A stretch of 64,000 nt of DNA from Roseibium marinum (GTDB taxonomy: Bacteria; Pseudomonadota; Alphaproteobacteria; Rhizobiales; Stappiaceae). The notes under the pieces are model-generated. The model saw only the letters and a program-made list of their open reading frames with translations. It was not told the origin of the DNA and did no database searches. A program made the position numbers and the translations under genes. Location: the NCBI RefSeq assembly GCF_002906165.1, contig NZ_PPCN01000001.1, positions 62,001-126,000 on the forward strand, given 5' to 3'. Shown here piece after piece: positions 33,356 through 45,620 of the stretch (the stretch's first letter is position 1; each line of letters starts with the position of its first letter).

Positions 33356-34162
33356 TCAGACAATGTCTTTGGTGAAGTGGCCCGGAGACAAACCATATTG
33401 GCGCACGAAGGCGCGTGTCATATGGCTCTGGTCAGCAAAACCGCTCGACACCGCGGCTTCGGCCAGGGGATGGCCGGCGCGGATCTTCCGACGGGCAAGG
33501 TTGACTCTGTACTGGATCAGGTAATTGTGGGGCGTCGTGCCGACTTCGGCCGAGAACCGGCGTAACAATTGGAACCTGCTGACACCTGCCGCGTCCGCGA
33601 GGTCGGCGAGGTTAAGCGCTCCGTCCGCTTCGGCGGCAATCTTGTCGAGGGCACAGCGAACTGCCCAGGAATAATCCGGTCGACCCGTCTTGCCGCGATG
33701 GACGGGTACCTTGCCGATCGCGGCCAGCGCGAGAATCAAGCACTCTTCCGCAAAGGCCTCCTCCTCGGTCGGCGAGGACAGGGCTGTAACCGCTTGTGCG
33801 ATGGCGGCGCAGGTCTGCCGGTCGCTGAGCACGGGGTTTGTGAATTCCTGCCCTGAGCGGTCGGTCTCGGCGTATCGGCCGATGATCGCCAGATCGAGAA
33901 AGAGCATTTTCCACTGGCGGGGCGCGCCTTTGCGTCCAAGCCCGTCATGAACCTCGCCCGGGTTGACGGTGATAACATCCCCGGTGCTCGCCTCGACGTG
34001 ACCGCGCCCGCTCCACGACTCGTGTCCTCCGGAGACCATGAAGCCGATCCCGTATTCATCGTGGGTGTGACGTGGAAAGCTGCGGTCGGAAATAATCGAG
34101 ACCACATTTACGCCTGAAAGTTGCGAAGAAATTCTCTCGGCTCTATGCATGGTTGTTAGCAT
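33356..34162 (-). CDS. AraC-family transcriptional regulator
   Basis: About 268 aa. The N-terminal cupin-like ligand domain covers about 20-150 (FPRHTHDEYGIGFMVSGG, VITVNPGEVHDG). The C-terminal double HTH covers about 170-268 (LADLADAAGVSRFQLLRRFSAEVGTTPHNYLIQYRVNLARR, then AVSSGFADQSHMTRAFVRQYGLSPG). This is typical of AraC activators paired with LysE exporters. Start uncertain: ATGs at 34213, 34162 and 34150 and a TTG at 34222 are in frame, and none has a strong Shine-Dalgarno. It likely senses an amino acid or amine and controls the exporter and perhaps the operon below. Confidence 0.88.
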   Translation of the reverse strand: MLTTMHRAERISSQLSGVNVVSIISDRSFPRHTHDEYGIGFMVSGGHESWSGRGHVEASTGDVITVNPGEVHDGLGRKGAPRQWKMLFLDLAIIGRYAETDRSGQEFTNPVLSDRQTCAAIAQAVTALSSPTEEEAFAEECLILALAAIGKVPVHRGKTGRPDYSWAVRCALDKIAAEADGALNLADLADAAGVSRFQLLRRFSAEVGTTPHNYLIQYRVNLARRKIRAGHPLAEAAVSSGFADQSHMTRAFVRQYGLSPGHFTKDIV

Positions 34163-34323
34163 AGGCCCTTGTTCGCCTCTGTCCAGTGCTCTTGAAATGC
34201 CTTTCAGCGGCATCGTTTTCAAGCCCGTCGGTTCGAGCGTTGAGCGGTCGCCTTTCGCGATCGCAATTGGCTGACCGGCCGGACGGCGGCACTATATGCC
34301 GCGGAACTGTCCGGCGCCCGGCG

Positions 34324-35271
34324 CTATTTCTCAAGCAGGTCGCGGATTTCCGTCTCGGCGAGGAACTGCGGCCCGTTGCCGCGGATATAGTCGAGGACCG
34401 TGTCCAGGGCACGGTTGGGCTTCAGGTCGGCGCGGTGGAGCACGAACCAGTGGCGGACGATCGGCAGCCTGTCCGCCTTGATCATCCTGAGGCGCCCGGA
34501 TTTCAGTTCCTCGACAATGCTATGGATCGAGATCAGCGCGATGCCGAGGCCGGCGATCACGGCCTGTTTGATGGATTCGTTGGACTCCATTTCCGTGAAG
34601 GTGAAGGGCTGCCCTTCACCGAGCTGGTCCAGGAACCGGATCGTCAGAATGCGTGTGCCGGATCCTTGTTCCCGCAAGATGAAATGTTCGGCCAGAATGT
34701 CGGCGGCCTGCGCGCGGGAACCCTGGGCCAGGGGGTGGTCCGGCTGGGCGATCAGGACATGCGGGTGGTCGCCCATGCTGTAGGCTACGACATCCGGCTG
34801 GCGCGGCGGCCGCCCCATGATCGCAAGATCGATCTTGCCGGCGGCAAGGTCTGAAACGGTCCGGTCGCGGTTACCCACCTGCAGAACGACTTCAATATCC
34901 GGAAAATCCTTCTTCAGGCGGGCAACGATAGAGGGTGCGAAATATTTGCCGGTGCTGACGACACCCAGCACGACCCGGCCCGCCATGCCGTTTTTCATGG
35001 CTTCGATCAGATCCACGGCCTTGGCGAGAGCGGATTGCGAGGTTTCGAAAGCTTGCAGAAGCGCCATGCCGGCAGCCGTTGCTTCAAAACCGCCGCTTCG
35101 GGTCCGGTTGACCAGAACACATTCGAATTGCTCCTCAAGAACCCTGAGCTGCGAATGAACGGCCGGTGGCGTCAGACCAAGCAGGTCGGCGGACTGGCTT
35201 ATACTGCCAGTTTTTACAACGCCATCCAGGGCGCGTAACTGCTTGAAGGTGATTGCGTTTAGGTTGGTCAT
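34324..35271 (-). CDS. cbbR: LysR-family regulator of the Calvin-cycle operon
   Basis: 315 aa. The N-terminal wHTH is [47 protein letters not shown] is typical of CbbR. The effector domain starts at about 92 ([31 protein letters not shown]). It is encoded divergently from cbbF, the classical position. CbbR activates the cbb operon in response to metabolites such as RuBP or NADPH. The family and context give a firm call. Confidence 0.93.
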   Translation of the reverse strand: MTNLNAITFKQLRALDGVVKTGSISQSADLLGLTPPAVHSQLRVLEEQFECVLVNRTRSGGFEATAAGMALLQAFETSQSALAKAVDLIEAMKNGMAGRVVLGVVSTGKYFAPSIVARLKKDFPDIEVVLQVGNRDRTVSDLAAGKIDLAIMGRPPRQPDVVAYSMGDHPHVLIAQPDHPLAQGSRAQAADILAEHFILREQGSGTRILTIRFLDQLGEGQPFTFTEMESNESIKQAVIAGLGIALISIHSIVEELKSGRLRMIKADRLPIVRHWFVLHRADLKPNRALDTVLDYIRGNGPQFLAETEIRDLLEK

Positions 35272-35364
35272 TCAATTAGATTTAATCTGCTTTCCAAACT
35301 TTTAAATTCTTTTAATATTCAAAATCGTGAAAATCAAGGCAACACCCAAGGACGGGAGGCCTTG
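35272..35364. promoter_or_regulatory. cbbR-cbbF divergent control region
   Basis: AT-rich 93-base gap. The palindrome AGATT-T-AATCT (35278-35288) and further TTAA-type elements (AAACTTTTAAATTCTTTTAATATT) fit the T-N11-A style of CbbR/LysR sites. The cbbF Shine-Dalgarno is GGGAGG ahead of ATG 35365. Exact CbbR footprint not determinable by eye. Confidence 0.55.
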
Positions 35365-36372
35365 ATGACCCAGAAAAACTGTCTCATATCAGCTGAGCGC
35401 GTCCCAGCGCCTCTCTACCCCGCCATCGCAGCGATGTGCCGGGTCGCCGGCGACCTGTCGCGAACCATTGCCATGGGGCCGCTGGCCGGCGCGCTCGGCG
35501 CAAGCGTTGGAAGCAATATCGGCGGAGACACGCAAAAGGCGCTCGATGTCGAGGCCGACGATGCGTTTGCCGCGGCCCTGAAACGCACCGGCATCCGTTG
35601 GTACGCCTCCGAGGAGCAGGACGATCCCGTCGAAATCGATCCCGACGGAACGCTGGCGCTGGCGATAGATCCCCTCGACGGCTCATCCAATATCGACGTC
35701 AATGTCTCTATCGGCACGATCTTTTCGATGTTCGAGGCAAAACCGGAGGCCGAGGCGTCGTTCCTGCGCCCGGCTTCGGAGCAGATAGCTGCCGGCTATT
35801 TCATCTTCGGACCCCAGACAGCGCTGATCATGACCTTCGGCTCCGGCGTCCTGCACTATGTTCTCGATCCGGTGGAACGCGTCTTCACGCTGGTGAACGA
35901 CCGTCTGATCATTTCGTCACAAGCCAGCGAGTTCGCCATCAACGCATCCAACTACCGGCACTGGTCGAAGCCGATCCGAGCCTATATCGACGATTGCCTG
36001 GCGGGTGACCAGGGACCGCGCGAGAAAAACTTCAACATGCGCTGGGTCGCCTCGCTGGTCGCTGAAACACACCGCATCCTGAGCCGGGGCGGGATCTTCC
36101 TGTATCCGGGCGACGGCCGGCCCGGCTATGAACGCGGCCGGTTGCGCATGGTCTACGAATGCGCTCCGATCGCCTTCCTGGTGGAACAGGCGGGTGGCCG
36201 GGCGACCACGGGCACCGACCGGATCCTGGACCAGACCGCCGGCAGTCTCCATGCCCGCATCCCTTTCGTCTTCGGCTCCACCGACAAGGTCGACCGGGTG
36301 GTCGCCTATCATGATCTGCCCGATCAGGAAGTCTCGGCCCTGTTCGGAACGCGCGGTCTGTTCCGCGCCTGA
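35365..36372 (+). CDS. cbbF: Fructose-1,6-bisphosphatase class I
   Basis: 335 aa; dephosphorylates fructose-1,6- (and often sedoheptulose-1,7-) bisphosphate in the Calvin cycle. Class I marks: SEEQD metal site, [19 protein letters not shown], and [19 protein letters not shown] with the downstream EQAGG. The ATG at 35365 is preferred over the preceding TTG because of the spacing to GGGAGG. First gene of the cbb operon. Confidence 0.94.
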   Translation: MTQKNCLISAERVPAPLYPAIAAMCRVAGDLSRTIAMGPLAGALGASVGSNIGGDTQKALDVEADDAFAAALKRTGIRWYASEEQDDPVEIDPDGTLALAIDPLDGSSNIDVNVSIGTIFSMFEAKPEAEASFLRPASEQIAAGYFIFGPQTALIMTFGSGVLHYVLDPVERVFTLVNDRLIISSQASEFAINASNYRHWSKPIRAYIDDCLAGDQGPREKNFNMRWVASLVAETHRILSRGGIFLYPGDGRPGYERGRLRMVYECAPIAFLVEQAGGRATTGTDRILDQTAGSLHARIPFVFGSTDKVDRVVAYHDLPDQEVSALFGTRGLFRA

Positions 36373-36420
36373 CCCATGAACGCGCCTGACGGGCGCTGAT
36401 ACCGATTTTGAGGAAACGAA

Positions 36421-37293
36421 ATGTCCAAGAAGCATCCGATCATCTCGGTGACCGGCTCCTCAGGTGCGGGCACCACGACGGTGAAGAGCACCTTCGACCA
36501 GATCTTCCGGCGCGAAGGCATCGTCCCCGTGTCGATCGAAGGCGACGCCTTTCACCGCTACGGCCGCGACGCCATGAAGGCGGAGCTGGAAGCGCGCAAG
36601 GCGGTTGGCGACGAGACCTTCAGCCACTTCAGCTATGAAGCAAACGAGCTGGAGAAGCTTGAAGAGGTTTTTCGCATCTACGGGGAAACCGGTGAGGGCG
36701 AAACCCGGCATTACATCCACGATGAGGACGAGGCGAAGCGCTACGGAGCGTCCCCGGGTACCTTCACCGGCTGGGCGCCGTTCGACAAGAGCTCGGATCT
36801 GCTCTTTTACGAAGGCCTGCATGGCGCCGTCGTCAACGACACGGTGAATCTCCCTTCCCTCGCGGATCTGAAGATCGGCGTGGTTCCGGTGACCAATCTG
36901 GAATGGATCCAGAAGATCCACCGTGACAAGGACCGCCGGGGATACACCACGGAAGCCGTCACGGACACGATCCTGCGGCGCATGCATGCCTATGTGCACT
37001 GCATCTGCCCGCAGTTCACGGAAACCGACATCAATTTCCAGCGCGTGCCTGTTGTCGATACGTCCAACCCGTTCATAGCCCGCTGGATTCCGACCCCCGA
37101 CGAGAGCCTGGTGGTCATCCGCTTCAAGAACCCCCGTGGCATCGATTTTCCCTATCTGCGGTCAATGATCCACGACAGCTGGATGACCCGTGCGAACTCG
37201 ATCGTCATTCCCGGCGGCAAGATGGATCTGGCGATGCAACTCATCTTCACGCCGATGATCCTGCGCCTTGTCCACGAATCCAGACGCGCTTGA
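36421..37293 (+). CDS. cbbP: Phosphoribulokinase
   Basis: 290-aa bacterial class I phosphoribulokinase making ribulose-1,5-bisphosphate from Ru5P and ATP. P-loop GSSGAGTTT at about residues 12-20; EGDAFHRY holds the catalytic Asp; then [21 protein letters not shown] and [20 protein letters not shown]. Length is typical of proteobacterial PRK. It is 48 bases after cbbF in the same operon. Confidence 0.95.
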   Translation: MSKKHPIISVTGSSGAGTTTVKSTFDQIFRREGIVPVSIEGDAFHRYGRDAMKAELEARKAVGDETFSHFSYEANELEKLEEVFRIYGETGEGETRHYIHDEDEAKRYGASPGTFTGWAPFDKSSDLLFYEGLHGAVVNDTVNLPSLADLKIGVVPVTNLEWIQKIHRDKDRRGYTTEAVTDTILRRMHAYVHCICPQFTETDINFQRVPVVDTSNPFIARWIPTPDESLVVIRFKNPRGIDFPYLRSMIHDSWMTRANSIVIPGGKMDLAMQLIFTPMILRLVHESRRA

Positions 37294-37304
37294 GGAGAAA
37301 GCCG

Positions 37305-39293
37305 ATGAACGTCCAGACCCCGGTTCTGTCTTCCGAAACCACGATGGCGAACGCGATCCGGTTCCTTGCCATGGACGCCGTTCAGGCGGCGAAGTCCGGT
37401 CATCCGGGCGCGCCCATGGGCCTCGCCGATGTGGCGACCGTCCTCTTCAACCGCTTCATCAGCATCGACCCGGCCGATCCCGCCTGGCCGGACCGGGACC
37501 GCTTCGTCATGAGCGCCGGTCACGGCTCCATGCTCATCTACGCGATTCATCACCTGCTCGGCTATGACGACATGGATATCGGCCAGCTCCGCAATTTCCG
37601 TCAACTCGGATCGCGCACGGCCGGACATCCCGAATACGGCCATGCCAAGGGCATCGAAACGACGACCGGTCCGCTCGGCCAGGGACTTTCCACCGCCGTC
37701 GGCATGGCGCTCGCCGAACGCATGCACAACGCCCGCTTCGGCGATGATCTGGTCGATCACTATACCTATGTGATCGCCGGCGACGGCTGCCTGATGGAGG
37801 GCATCAGTCACGAGGCTATCGACCTTGCCGGCCATCTCGGGCTCGGCCGCCTGATCCTGTTCTGGGACGACAACCGCATCACCATCGACGGGCCGACCGA
37901 TCTGTCGACATCAATGGACCAGCAGAAGCGCTTCGACGCCGCCGGATGGCACGTTCAGTCCATCGACGGTCATGACGCGGAAGCCATCGCGGAGGCGATT
38001 ACCGCGGCCCGGGCCGAGACGGGCAGACCGTCGATGATCGCCTGCCGCACGGTGATCGGCAAGGGCGCTCCCAACAAGGCGGGCAGCCACAAGGTGCACG
38101 GAGCGCCGCTCGGCGACGAAGAGATCGCTGCGGCCCGCGCGGTCCTGGACTGGCCCTTTGCCCCGTTCGAGGTTCCTTCGCCGGTGAAGGACGCCTGGGG
38201 TGCGGTCGCCGGGCGCGGCGCCACGGCCAGAAACGCCTGGACGCGGCGCAAGGAAGCCCATCCCGGGGCGGCGGAATTCGATGCCTCGCTCGCACCAGCC
38301 GATGCGGAGGCGCTGGCACGGCAACTGGCGGCCCACAAGATCGCCCTCAGCGCCGGTGCGCCGAAAATGGCGACGCGGCAGGCCTCCGAAATGGCGCTGG
38401 AAGTGGTCACCGCGACCCTGCCGAACGCCGTCGGCGGATCCGCCGACCTGACCGGGTCCAACAACACCCGAACGAGATCCATGCGCTCCGTCTCGCGGGA
38501 CGATTACAGCGGCGACTACATCCATTACGGCATCCGCGAACATGGCATGGCTGCCGCCATGAACGGCATCGCGCTCCATGGCGGGTTCTTCGTCTATGGC
38601 GGAACGTTCCTGGTCTTTGCCGATTATTGCCGTCCGGCCATCCGGCTTTCCGCCCTCATGGGCGTGCCCGTGACCTATGTGATGACACACGATTCCATCG
38701 GCCTGGGCGAAGACGGCCCGACGCACCAGCCGGTCGAGACGATCGCCTCGCTGCGCGTCATGCCGAACCTTACCGTCCTGCGCCCCGCCGATGCGGTGGA
38801 GACCGCCGAAGCCTGGGAAATCGCCGTGACATCGACCGGGACGCCGACGGTTCTCTGCCTCTCGAGACAGGCTCTGCCGACCGTGCGCACCGAGCATTCG
38901 GACGAAAACAAATCGGCTCGCGGAGCCTATGTCCTGCGCGAGACGGATGGTGCCCGCGACGTCACGCTGATCGCCACCGGCTCCGAAGTGGAGATCGCGC
39001 TGGCCGCCGCCGCCAGGCTGGCGGAGACAGGCGTGAAGGCGGCCGTGGTGTCAGCGCCCTCATTCGAGCTTTTTGCCAGGCAGGACACGGCCTACCGGGC
39101 CGGTGTCCTCGGCACCGCGCCGCGTGTCGGCGTCGAGGCCGCGATGCGCCAGGGATGGGATGCCCTGATTGGCGACGAAGGCGCCTTTGTCGGCATGACA
39201 GGTTTCGGGGCGTCAGCTCCGGCCGGGGATCTTTACCGGCATTTCGGCATCACGCCGGAAGCGGTCGCCGAAGCGGCGGCCGGCCTTCTCTGA
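37305..39293 (+). CDS. cbbT: Transketolase
   Basis: 662-aa TPP enzyme of the Calvin and pentose-phosphate pathways. Seen: [32 protein letters not shown], the TPP motif [13 protein letters not shown] ending DDNRITIDG, and the second domain [20 protein letters not shown] with the catalytic Glu. The ATG at 37305 has GGAG in good spacing and lies 11 bases after cbbP; an upstream in-frame start overlaps cbbP. Probably a cbb-specific copy. Confidence 0.94.
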   Translation: MNVQTPVLSSETTMANAIRFLAMDAVQAAKSGHPGAPMGLADVATVLFNRFISIDPADPAWPDRDRFVMSAGHGSMLIYAIHHLLGYDDMDIGQLRNFRQLGSRTAGHPEYGHAKGIETTTGPLGQGLSTAVGMALAERMHNARFGDDLVDHYTYVIAGDGCLMEGISHEAIDLAGHLGLGRLILFWDDNRITIDGPTDLSTSMDQQKRFDAAGWHVQSIDGHDAEAIAEAITAARAETGRPSMIACRTVIGKGAPNKAGSHKVHGAPLGDEEIAAARAVLDWPFAPFEVPSPVKDAWGAVAGRGATARNAWTRRKEAHPGAAEFDASLAPADAEALARQLAAHKIALSAGAPKMATRQASEMALEVVTATLPNAVGGSADLTGSNNTRTRSMRSVSRDDYSGDYIHYGIREHGMAAAMNGIALHGGFFVYGGTFLVFADYCRPAIRLSALMGVPVTYVMTHDSIGLGEDGPTHQPVETIASLRVMPNLTVLRPADAVETAEAWEIAVTSTGTPTVLCLSRQALPTVRTEHSDENKSARGAYVLRETDGARDVTLIATGSEVEIALAAAARLAETGVKAAVVSAPSFELFARQDTAYRAGVLGTAPRVGVEAAMRQGWDALIGDEGAFVGMTGFGASAPAGDLYRHFGITPEAVAEAAAGLL

Positions 39294-39327
39294 CCGCTGC
39301 GGTCAGGACCGGGTCACGATTTCACCG

Positions 39328-39350
39328 GTGCCGCCCTTCAGGTGCGGCAC
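39328..39350 (+). terminator. Stem-loop between cbbT and cbbA
   Basis: Perfect 7-bp inverted repeat GTGCCGC / GCGGCAC with a 9-base loop in the 138-base gap. No U-run follows, so a processing or stability element within the operon is more likely than a terminator. Confidence 0.4.
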
Positions 39351-39431
39351 TCGAGCAGGGACCGGCGGGCGGAGCGCCCTCCGGCACAACAGCCCGAATG
39401 AGGTTGCGATGGCAGCCCTGGGAGGAGACAG

Positions 39432-42001
<2,570 letters not shown>

Positions 42002-42012
42002 GGAGACCTCTC

Positions 42013-42402
42013 ATGCGCATCACCCAAGGCTGCTTTTCGTTTCTGCCCGATCTGTCCGACGCGCAGATCACCGCGCAGGTCGAATATATCCTCGGCCGCG
42101 ACTGGGCCGTGAGTGTGGAATATTCCTACGACCCCCATCCGCGCAACAGCTACTGGGAAATGTGGGGCAACCCCATGTTCGACCTGCGCGATGCGAAGGG
42201 CGCGATGATGGAGTTCGAGGAATGCCGCAAGGCACATCCGGAGGCCTATATCCGCATTCTCGCCTTCGACAACACCCGCGGCTGGGAAACGGTGATGATG
42301 TCCTTCATCGCCAACCGCCCTTCCACGGAACCGAAAATCCACCTGCAGCGGACCGATTTCCAGGGCCGCGCGCAGAAATACGCTTGGGACGTCCGAACTT
42401 AG
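42013..42402 (+). CDS. cbbS: RuBisCO small subunit, form I (red type)
   Basis: 129 aa. Seen: [37 protein letters not shown], and the C-terminal extension ([19 protein letters not shown]) that forms the beta-hairpin special to red-type small subunits. The ATG at 42013 follows AGGAGACC and lies 11 bases after cbbL. An intrinsic terminator follows. Confidence 0.96.
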   Translation: MRITQGCFSFLPDLSDAQITAQVEYILGRDWAVSVEYSYDPHPRNSYWEMWGNPMFDLRDAKGAMMEFEECRKAHPEAYIRILAFDNTRGWETVMMSFIANRPSTEPKIHLQRTDFQGRAQKYAWDVRT

Positions 42403-42415
42403 GGCGTGCCCGTCG

Positions 42416-42458
42416 AGCCATGCGTCCTCAGTTCCTCCCGGACGCATGGCTCTTTTTT
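42416..42458 (+). terminator. Intrinsic terminator/attenuator between cbbS and cbbX
   Basis: Perfect 12-bp stem AGCCATGCGTCC / GGACGCATGGCT with a 12-base loop, followed at once by C and six T residues (42453-42458). This is a textbook Rho-independent structure 14 bases after the cbbS stop. Genes downstream would then be transcribed by read-through or another promoter. Confidence 0.8.
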
Positions 42459-42472
42459 CAGGAACCGGATCC

Positions 42473-43408
42473 ATGAGTGACGAAACACCTACCGCCAGTC
42501 CCAAGACCGTCGATCTTGCCGCCGAATACGAAAGCTCCGGCGTTGCCGAGGTCTTGCGGGAACTCGATGAGGACCTGATCGGCCTTGCTCCGGTCAAGCA
42601 GCGCATTCGCGAGACCGCGGCGCTGCTCCTGGTCGACAAAGCAAGGCGCGACCTGGGGCTCGCGCAGGAAACGCCAACGCTGCATATGAGCTTCACCGGC
42701 AATCCGGGAACCGGCAAGACAACGGTGGCCCGCATGATGGCCGGGCTGCTGCACCGGCTCGGATATGTCCGCAAGGGCCATCTGGTTGCCGTCACGCGCG
42801 ACGATCTTGTCGGCCAGTATATCGGCCACACCGCGCCCAAGACCAGGGAGGTTCTGAAAAAGGCCATGGGCGGCGTGCTGTTCATCGACGAGGCCTATTA
42901 TCTCTACAAGCCCGACAACGAACGCGATTACGGCCAGGAGGCTATCGAGATCCTCCTGCAGGTGATGGAGAACAACCGGGACGATCTCGTCGTCATCATG
43001 GCCGGCTACGCCGACAGGATGGACAGGTTCTTCTCCGCGAACCCGGGCTTCCGGTCACGGATCGCCCATCACATCGATTTCCCGGATTACACCGACGGCG
43101 AATTGCTTCAGATCGCGAATTCAATGCTGCGGGGACAGAACTACGCTTTCGATGAGGCTGCTGAACGCGCCATGACGGACTATATCGCGCTGCGCCGGGA
43201 ACAGCCGCATTTCGCCAATGCCCGCTCCATCCGCAATGCGCTGGACCGCGCGCGGCTGCGCCAGGCCAACCGCCTGTTTTCCGAAAGTGCCGGTCCGCTG
43301 GGTGTGGAGGCGCTGTCGACGATTTGCGAACCGGACATCCGCGAAAGCCGTGTCTTTCAGGGTGGCCTCGATGTCGATCGCCGCTCTGCGGATCTGGCAG
43401 CGGAGTAA
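42473..43408 (+). CDS. cbbX: Red-type RuBisCO activase CbbX (AAA+)
   Basis: 311-aa AAA+ motor that removes inhibitory sugar phosphates from red-type RuBisCO by pulling the CbbL C-terminus. Walker A GNPGTGKT at 76-83, Walker B LFIDEA at about 136-141, and [13 protein letters not shown] (pore-loop/RuBP-sensing region). Arginine-finger region: [21 protein letters not shown]. An in-frame upstream start would lie inside the terminator stem, so ATG 42473 is chosen. Confidence 0.96.
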   Translation: MSDETPTASPKTVDLAAEYESSGVAEVLRELDEDLIGLAPVKQRIRETAALLLVDKARRDLGLAQETPTLHMSFTGNPGTGKTTVARMMAGLLHRLGYVRKGHLVAVTRDDLVGQYIGHTAPKTREVLKKAMGGVLFIDEAYYLYKPDNERDYGQEAIEILLQVMENNRDDLVVIMAGYADRMDRFFSANPGFRSRIAHHIDFPDYTDGELLQIANSMLRGQNYAFDEAAERAMTDYIALRREQPHFANARSIRNALDRARLRQANRLFSESAGPLGVEALSTICEPDIRESRVFQGGLDVDRRSADLAAE

Positions 43409-43465
43409 AGCCGCTTCATCGTCATTATGGGTCCGAGACCTGGTCCGGAAACAGGAGAAAAAGCC

Positions 43466-44164
43466 ATGACCTTCGATCGTTCGCTCAAAATAGCGCCATC
43501 GATTCTTTCCGCCGATTTCGCGGATTTCGGCCGGGAGATCCGGGCAATTGAGGCAGAGGGCGCCGACTGGGTGCATGTGGACGTCATGGACGGCCATTTC
43601 GTCCCCAACCTGACCTTCGGCCCGCCCGCGGTGAAAGCGTTCCGCAAACATGTCACGACCGTCATGGACGTTCATCTGATGATCGCTCCGGTCGATCCCT
43701 ATATCGACGCCTATGCGGAGGCAGGCGCCGATATCCTGACGGCGCATGTGGAGGCGGGGCCGCATATTCACCGCACGCTCCAGGCGATCCGGGCCGCCGG
43801 CATGAAGGCGGGCGTGGCGCTCAATCCGGGAACGCCGGCCGAAGCGGTGGCGCATCTGCTCGACCTTGCCGACCTCGTCTGCGTCATGACGGTCAACCCG
43901 GGGTTCGGCGGACAGAAATTCATCGACCTGACCGGCAAGATCCGCCGCCTGCGCGAGATGATCGGCGACCGCCCGATCCATATCCAGGTCGACGGCGGTG
44001 TCGATCCGGTGACGGCACCGCTCGTCGTCGAGGCCGGAGCGGATGTGCTCGTGGCTGGGTCCGCCGTCTTCCGCGGTGGCTCGGTGGAAAAATCCACTGT
44101 CTACGGAGCCAATATGCGCGCCATCCGCGAGGCCGTTCTTCCGGCCCGGCAGATGACGGCGTAA
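43466..44164 (+). CDS. cbbE: Ribulose-phosphate 3-epimerase
   Basis: 232-aa (beta/alpha)8 enzyme interconverting Ru5P and Xu5P. Seen: [47 protein letters not shown] and IHIQVDGGV, giving the metal and catalytic Asp residues. Start chosen by GGAG seven bases upstream of ATG 43466. Follows cbbX by 57 bases in the cbb operon. Confidence 0.95.
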   Translation: MTFDRSLKIAPSILSADFADFGREIRAIEAEGADWVHVDVMDGHFVPNLTFGPPAVKAFRKHVTTVMDVHLMIAPVDPYIDAYAEAGADILTAHVEAGPHIHRTLQAIRAAGMKAGVALNPGTPAEAVAHLLDLADLVCVMTVNPGFGGQKFIDLTGKIRRLREMIGDRPIHIQVDGGVDPVTAPLVVEAGADVLVAGSAVFRGGSVEKSTVYGANMRAIREAVLPARQMTA

Positions 44165-44234
44165 AGACCTGGAACATCAGACGCGTGAACCGGCCGCGCG
44201 CACTAAGGCATTCTTGAAAACTCGGGAAACGACA

Positions 44235-44909
44235 ATGGGAACACCAATCGTCATATTCGATCTTGACGGAACGCTTATCGACAGCGCGCCGGACATCCAT
44301 GCCGCTGCATCGCGATTGCTGAAGCGCGAGGGGGTGCCGCCGCTCACATTCGATGACATCCGCTCCTTTATCGGCCGGGGTGTGCCGGGGTTGATCGACA
44401 GGATCATCGAGGCTTCGCAGCTCGCGCCCGAAAGCCGCGAGCGGCTGATCGCATCGTTTCTCGACGACTACAATGCCCGTTCCACGGAACTGACACGCGT
44501 CTTCCCGGACGTCGCGCCATGCCTGCAAAAACTGAGGGAATTCGGCTTCCGCCTTGGCGTGTGCACCAATAAACCGCTCGCCTCGGCAACCCGTATCCTC
44601 AAGGTGTACGATCTTTTCGATGCCTTCGAAGCAGTCGTCGGCGGTGACAGTTTTCCGGCGGTCAAACCGGATCCGGCCGGCCTTGTCAGTCTGATCGGAA
44701 CGCTTGGCGGCGGACCGGCGCTCTATGTGGGCGACAGCGCCATAGATGCGCAGACCGCATCGCGGGCCAGAACCCTCTTCGGCCTGTTTACGGAAGGGTA
44801 TTTGAACGCGCGGCTCGAAAGCGTGCGCTATACGTTCCGTTTCGATGCCTTTTCCGAACTTCCCCTCGTGACGGAGGAAGTCTTCGCGCATCAGGGCGTC
44901 TTCGTGTGA
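44235..44909 (+). CDS. cbbZ: Phosphoglycolate phosphatase
   Basis: 224-aa HAD phosphatase that removes 2-phosphoglycolate, the RuBisCO oxygenation product. Seen: nucleophile motif DLDGTLIDSAPD, SFIGRGVPGLIDR cap region typical of Gph, VCTNKP (motif II Thr), KPDPAG (motif III Lys) and YVGDSAIDAQTA (motif IV). It matches the Gph/CbbZ subgroup. Start at the ATG 44235; the earlier in-frame codon is a TTG without support. Its stop overlaps cbbY (GTGA). Confidence 0.9.
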   Translation: MGTPIVIFDLDGTLIDSAPDIHAAASRLLKREGVPPLTFDDIRSFIGRGVPGLIDRIIEASQLAPESRERLIASFLDDYNARSTELTRVFPDVAPCLQKLREFGFRLGVCTNKPLASATRILKVYDLFDAFEAVVGGDSFPAVKPDPAGLVSLIGTLGGGPALYVGDSAIDAQTASRARTLFGLFTEGYLNARLESVRYTFRFDAFSELPLVTEEVFAHQGVFV

Positions 44910-45598
44910 GGGCGCTGATCTTTGATGTGGACGGGACCCTGGCGGAGACCGAGGAGCTGCACCGGCAGGCCTTCAACCTCACCTTCCAGGACGCCGGACT
45001 TGACTGGTACTGGAGCGTTGCGACCTACACCCGGCTCCTGAAAACTACGGGCGGCAAGGAGCGCATGCGCCAATGGGGCGAGGAAACGGCTTGTGGCATG
45101 CCGGATACTACGATTGCCGGGCTGCACGCCACGAAGACAGCCCGTTATGCCGCGCTTCTGGCGGCAGGTGCCGTCTCCCTTCGCCCCGGTATCGCGGAAC
45201 TCATTGCCTACGCGCGGTCCGCGGCGCTGCGGCTCGCGGTCGCGACGACAACCAGCCGGCCGAATGTCGACGCTTTGTGTCTTGCCTGCTTTCAAAAACC
45301 GGCGGCGGACGTGTTTGAGGTGATCGCCGCCGGGGACGAGGTGGCGGCCAAGAAGCCCGCGCCGGATGTCTATCTGCTCGCGCTGGAGCGGCTCGGTCTT
45401 GCGGCCAGTGAAGCGGTCGCGCTGGAAGACAGCCGCAACGGCGTCCTGTCGGCAAAGGCCGCGGGCCTGAAGGTCGTCGCGGCGCCGTCCCTCTACACCG
45501 CGGCCGATGATCTTTCGATGGCCGACAGGGTGACGGATATCCTGTCGCCCGCAGCAACCCGCTTTCCTATGGACTTGCACGAAAGCGGGTTGGTCTAG
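44906..45598 (+). CDS. cbbY: CbbY-type HAD phosphatase (xylulose-1,5-bisphosphate phosphatase)
   Basis: 230-aa HAD enzyme; CbbY removes xylulose-1,5-bisphosphate, a misfire product that inhibits RuBisCO. Seen: FDVDGTLAETEELHRQAFN with nucleophile Asp7, the CbbY cap sequence YTRLLKTTGGKERM, and TTTSRPNVD, KKPAPDVYLLAL and LEDSRNGVLSAKAAG. The GTG start overlaps the cbbZ stop by four bases. Last gene of the cbb operon; it converges on soxF with a 22-base gap. Confidence 0.92.
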   Translation: MRALIFDVDGTLAETEELHRQAFNLTFQDAGLDWYWSVATYTRLLKTTGGKERMRQWGEETACGMPDTTIAGLHATKTARYAALLAAGAVSLRPGIAELIAYARSAALRLAVATTTSRPNVDALCLACFQKPAADVFEVIAAGDEVAAKKPAPDVYLLALERLGLAASEAVALEDSRNGVLSAKAAGLKVVAAPSLYTAADDLSMADRVTDILSPAATRFPMDLHESGLV

Positions 45599-45620
45599 AT
45601 CACTTTATCCGGTGCCCGGA

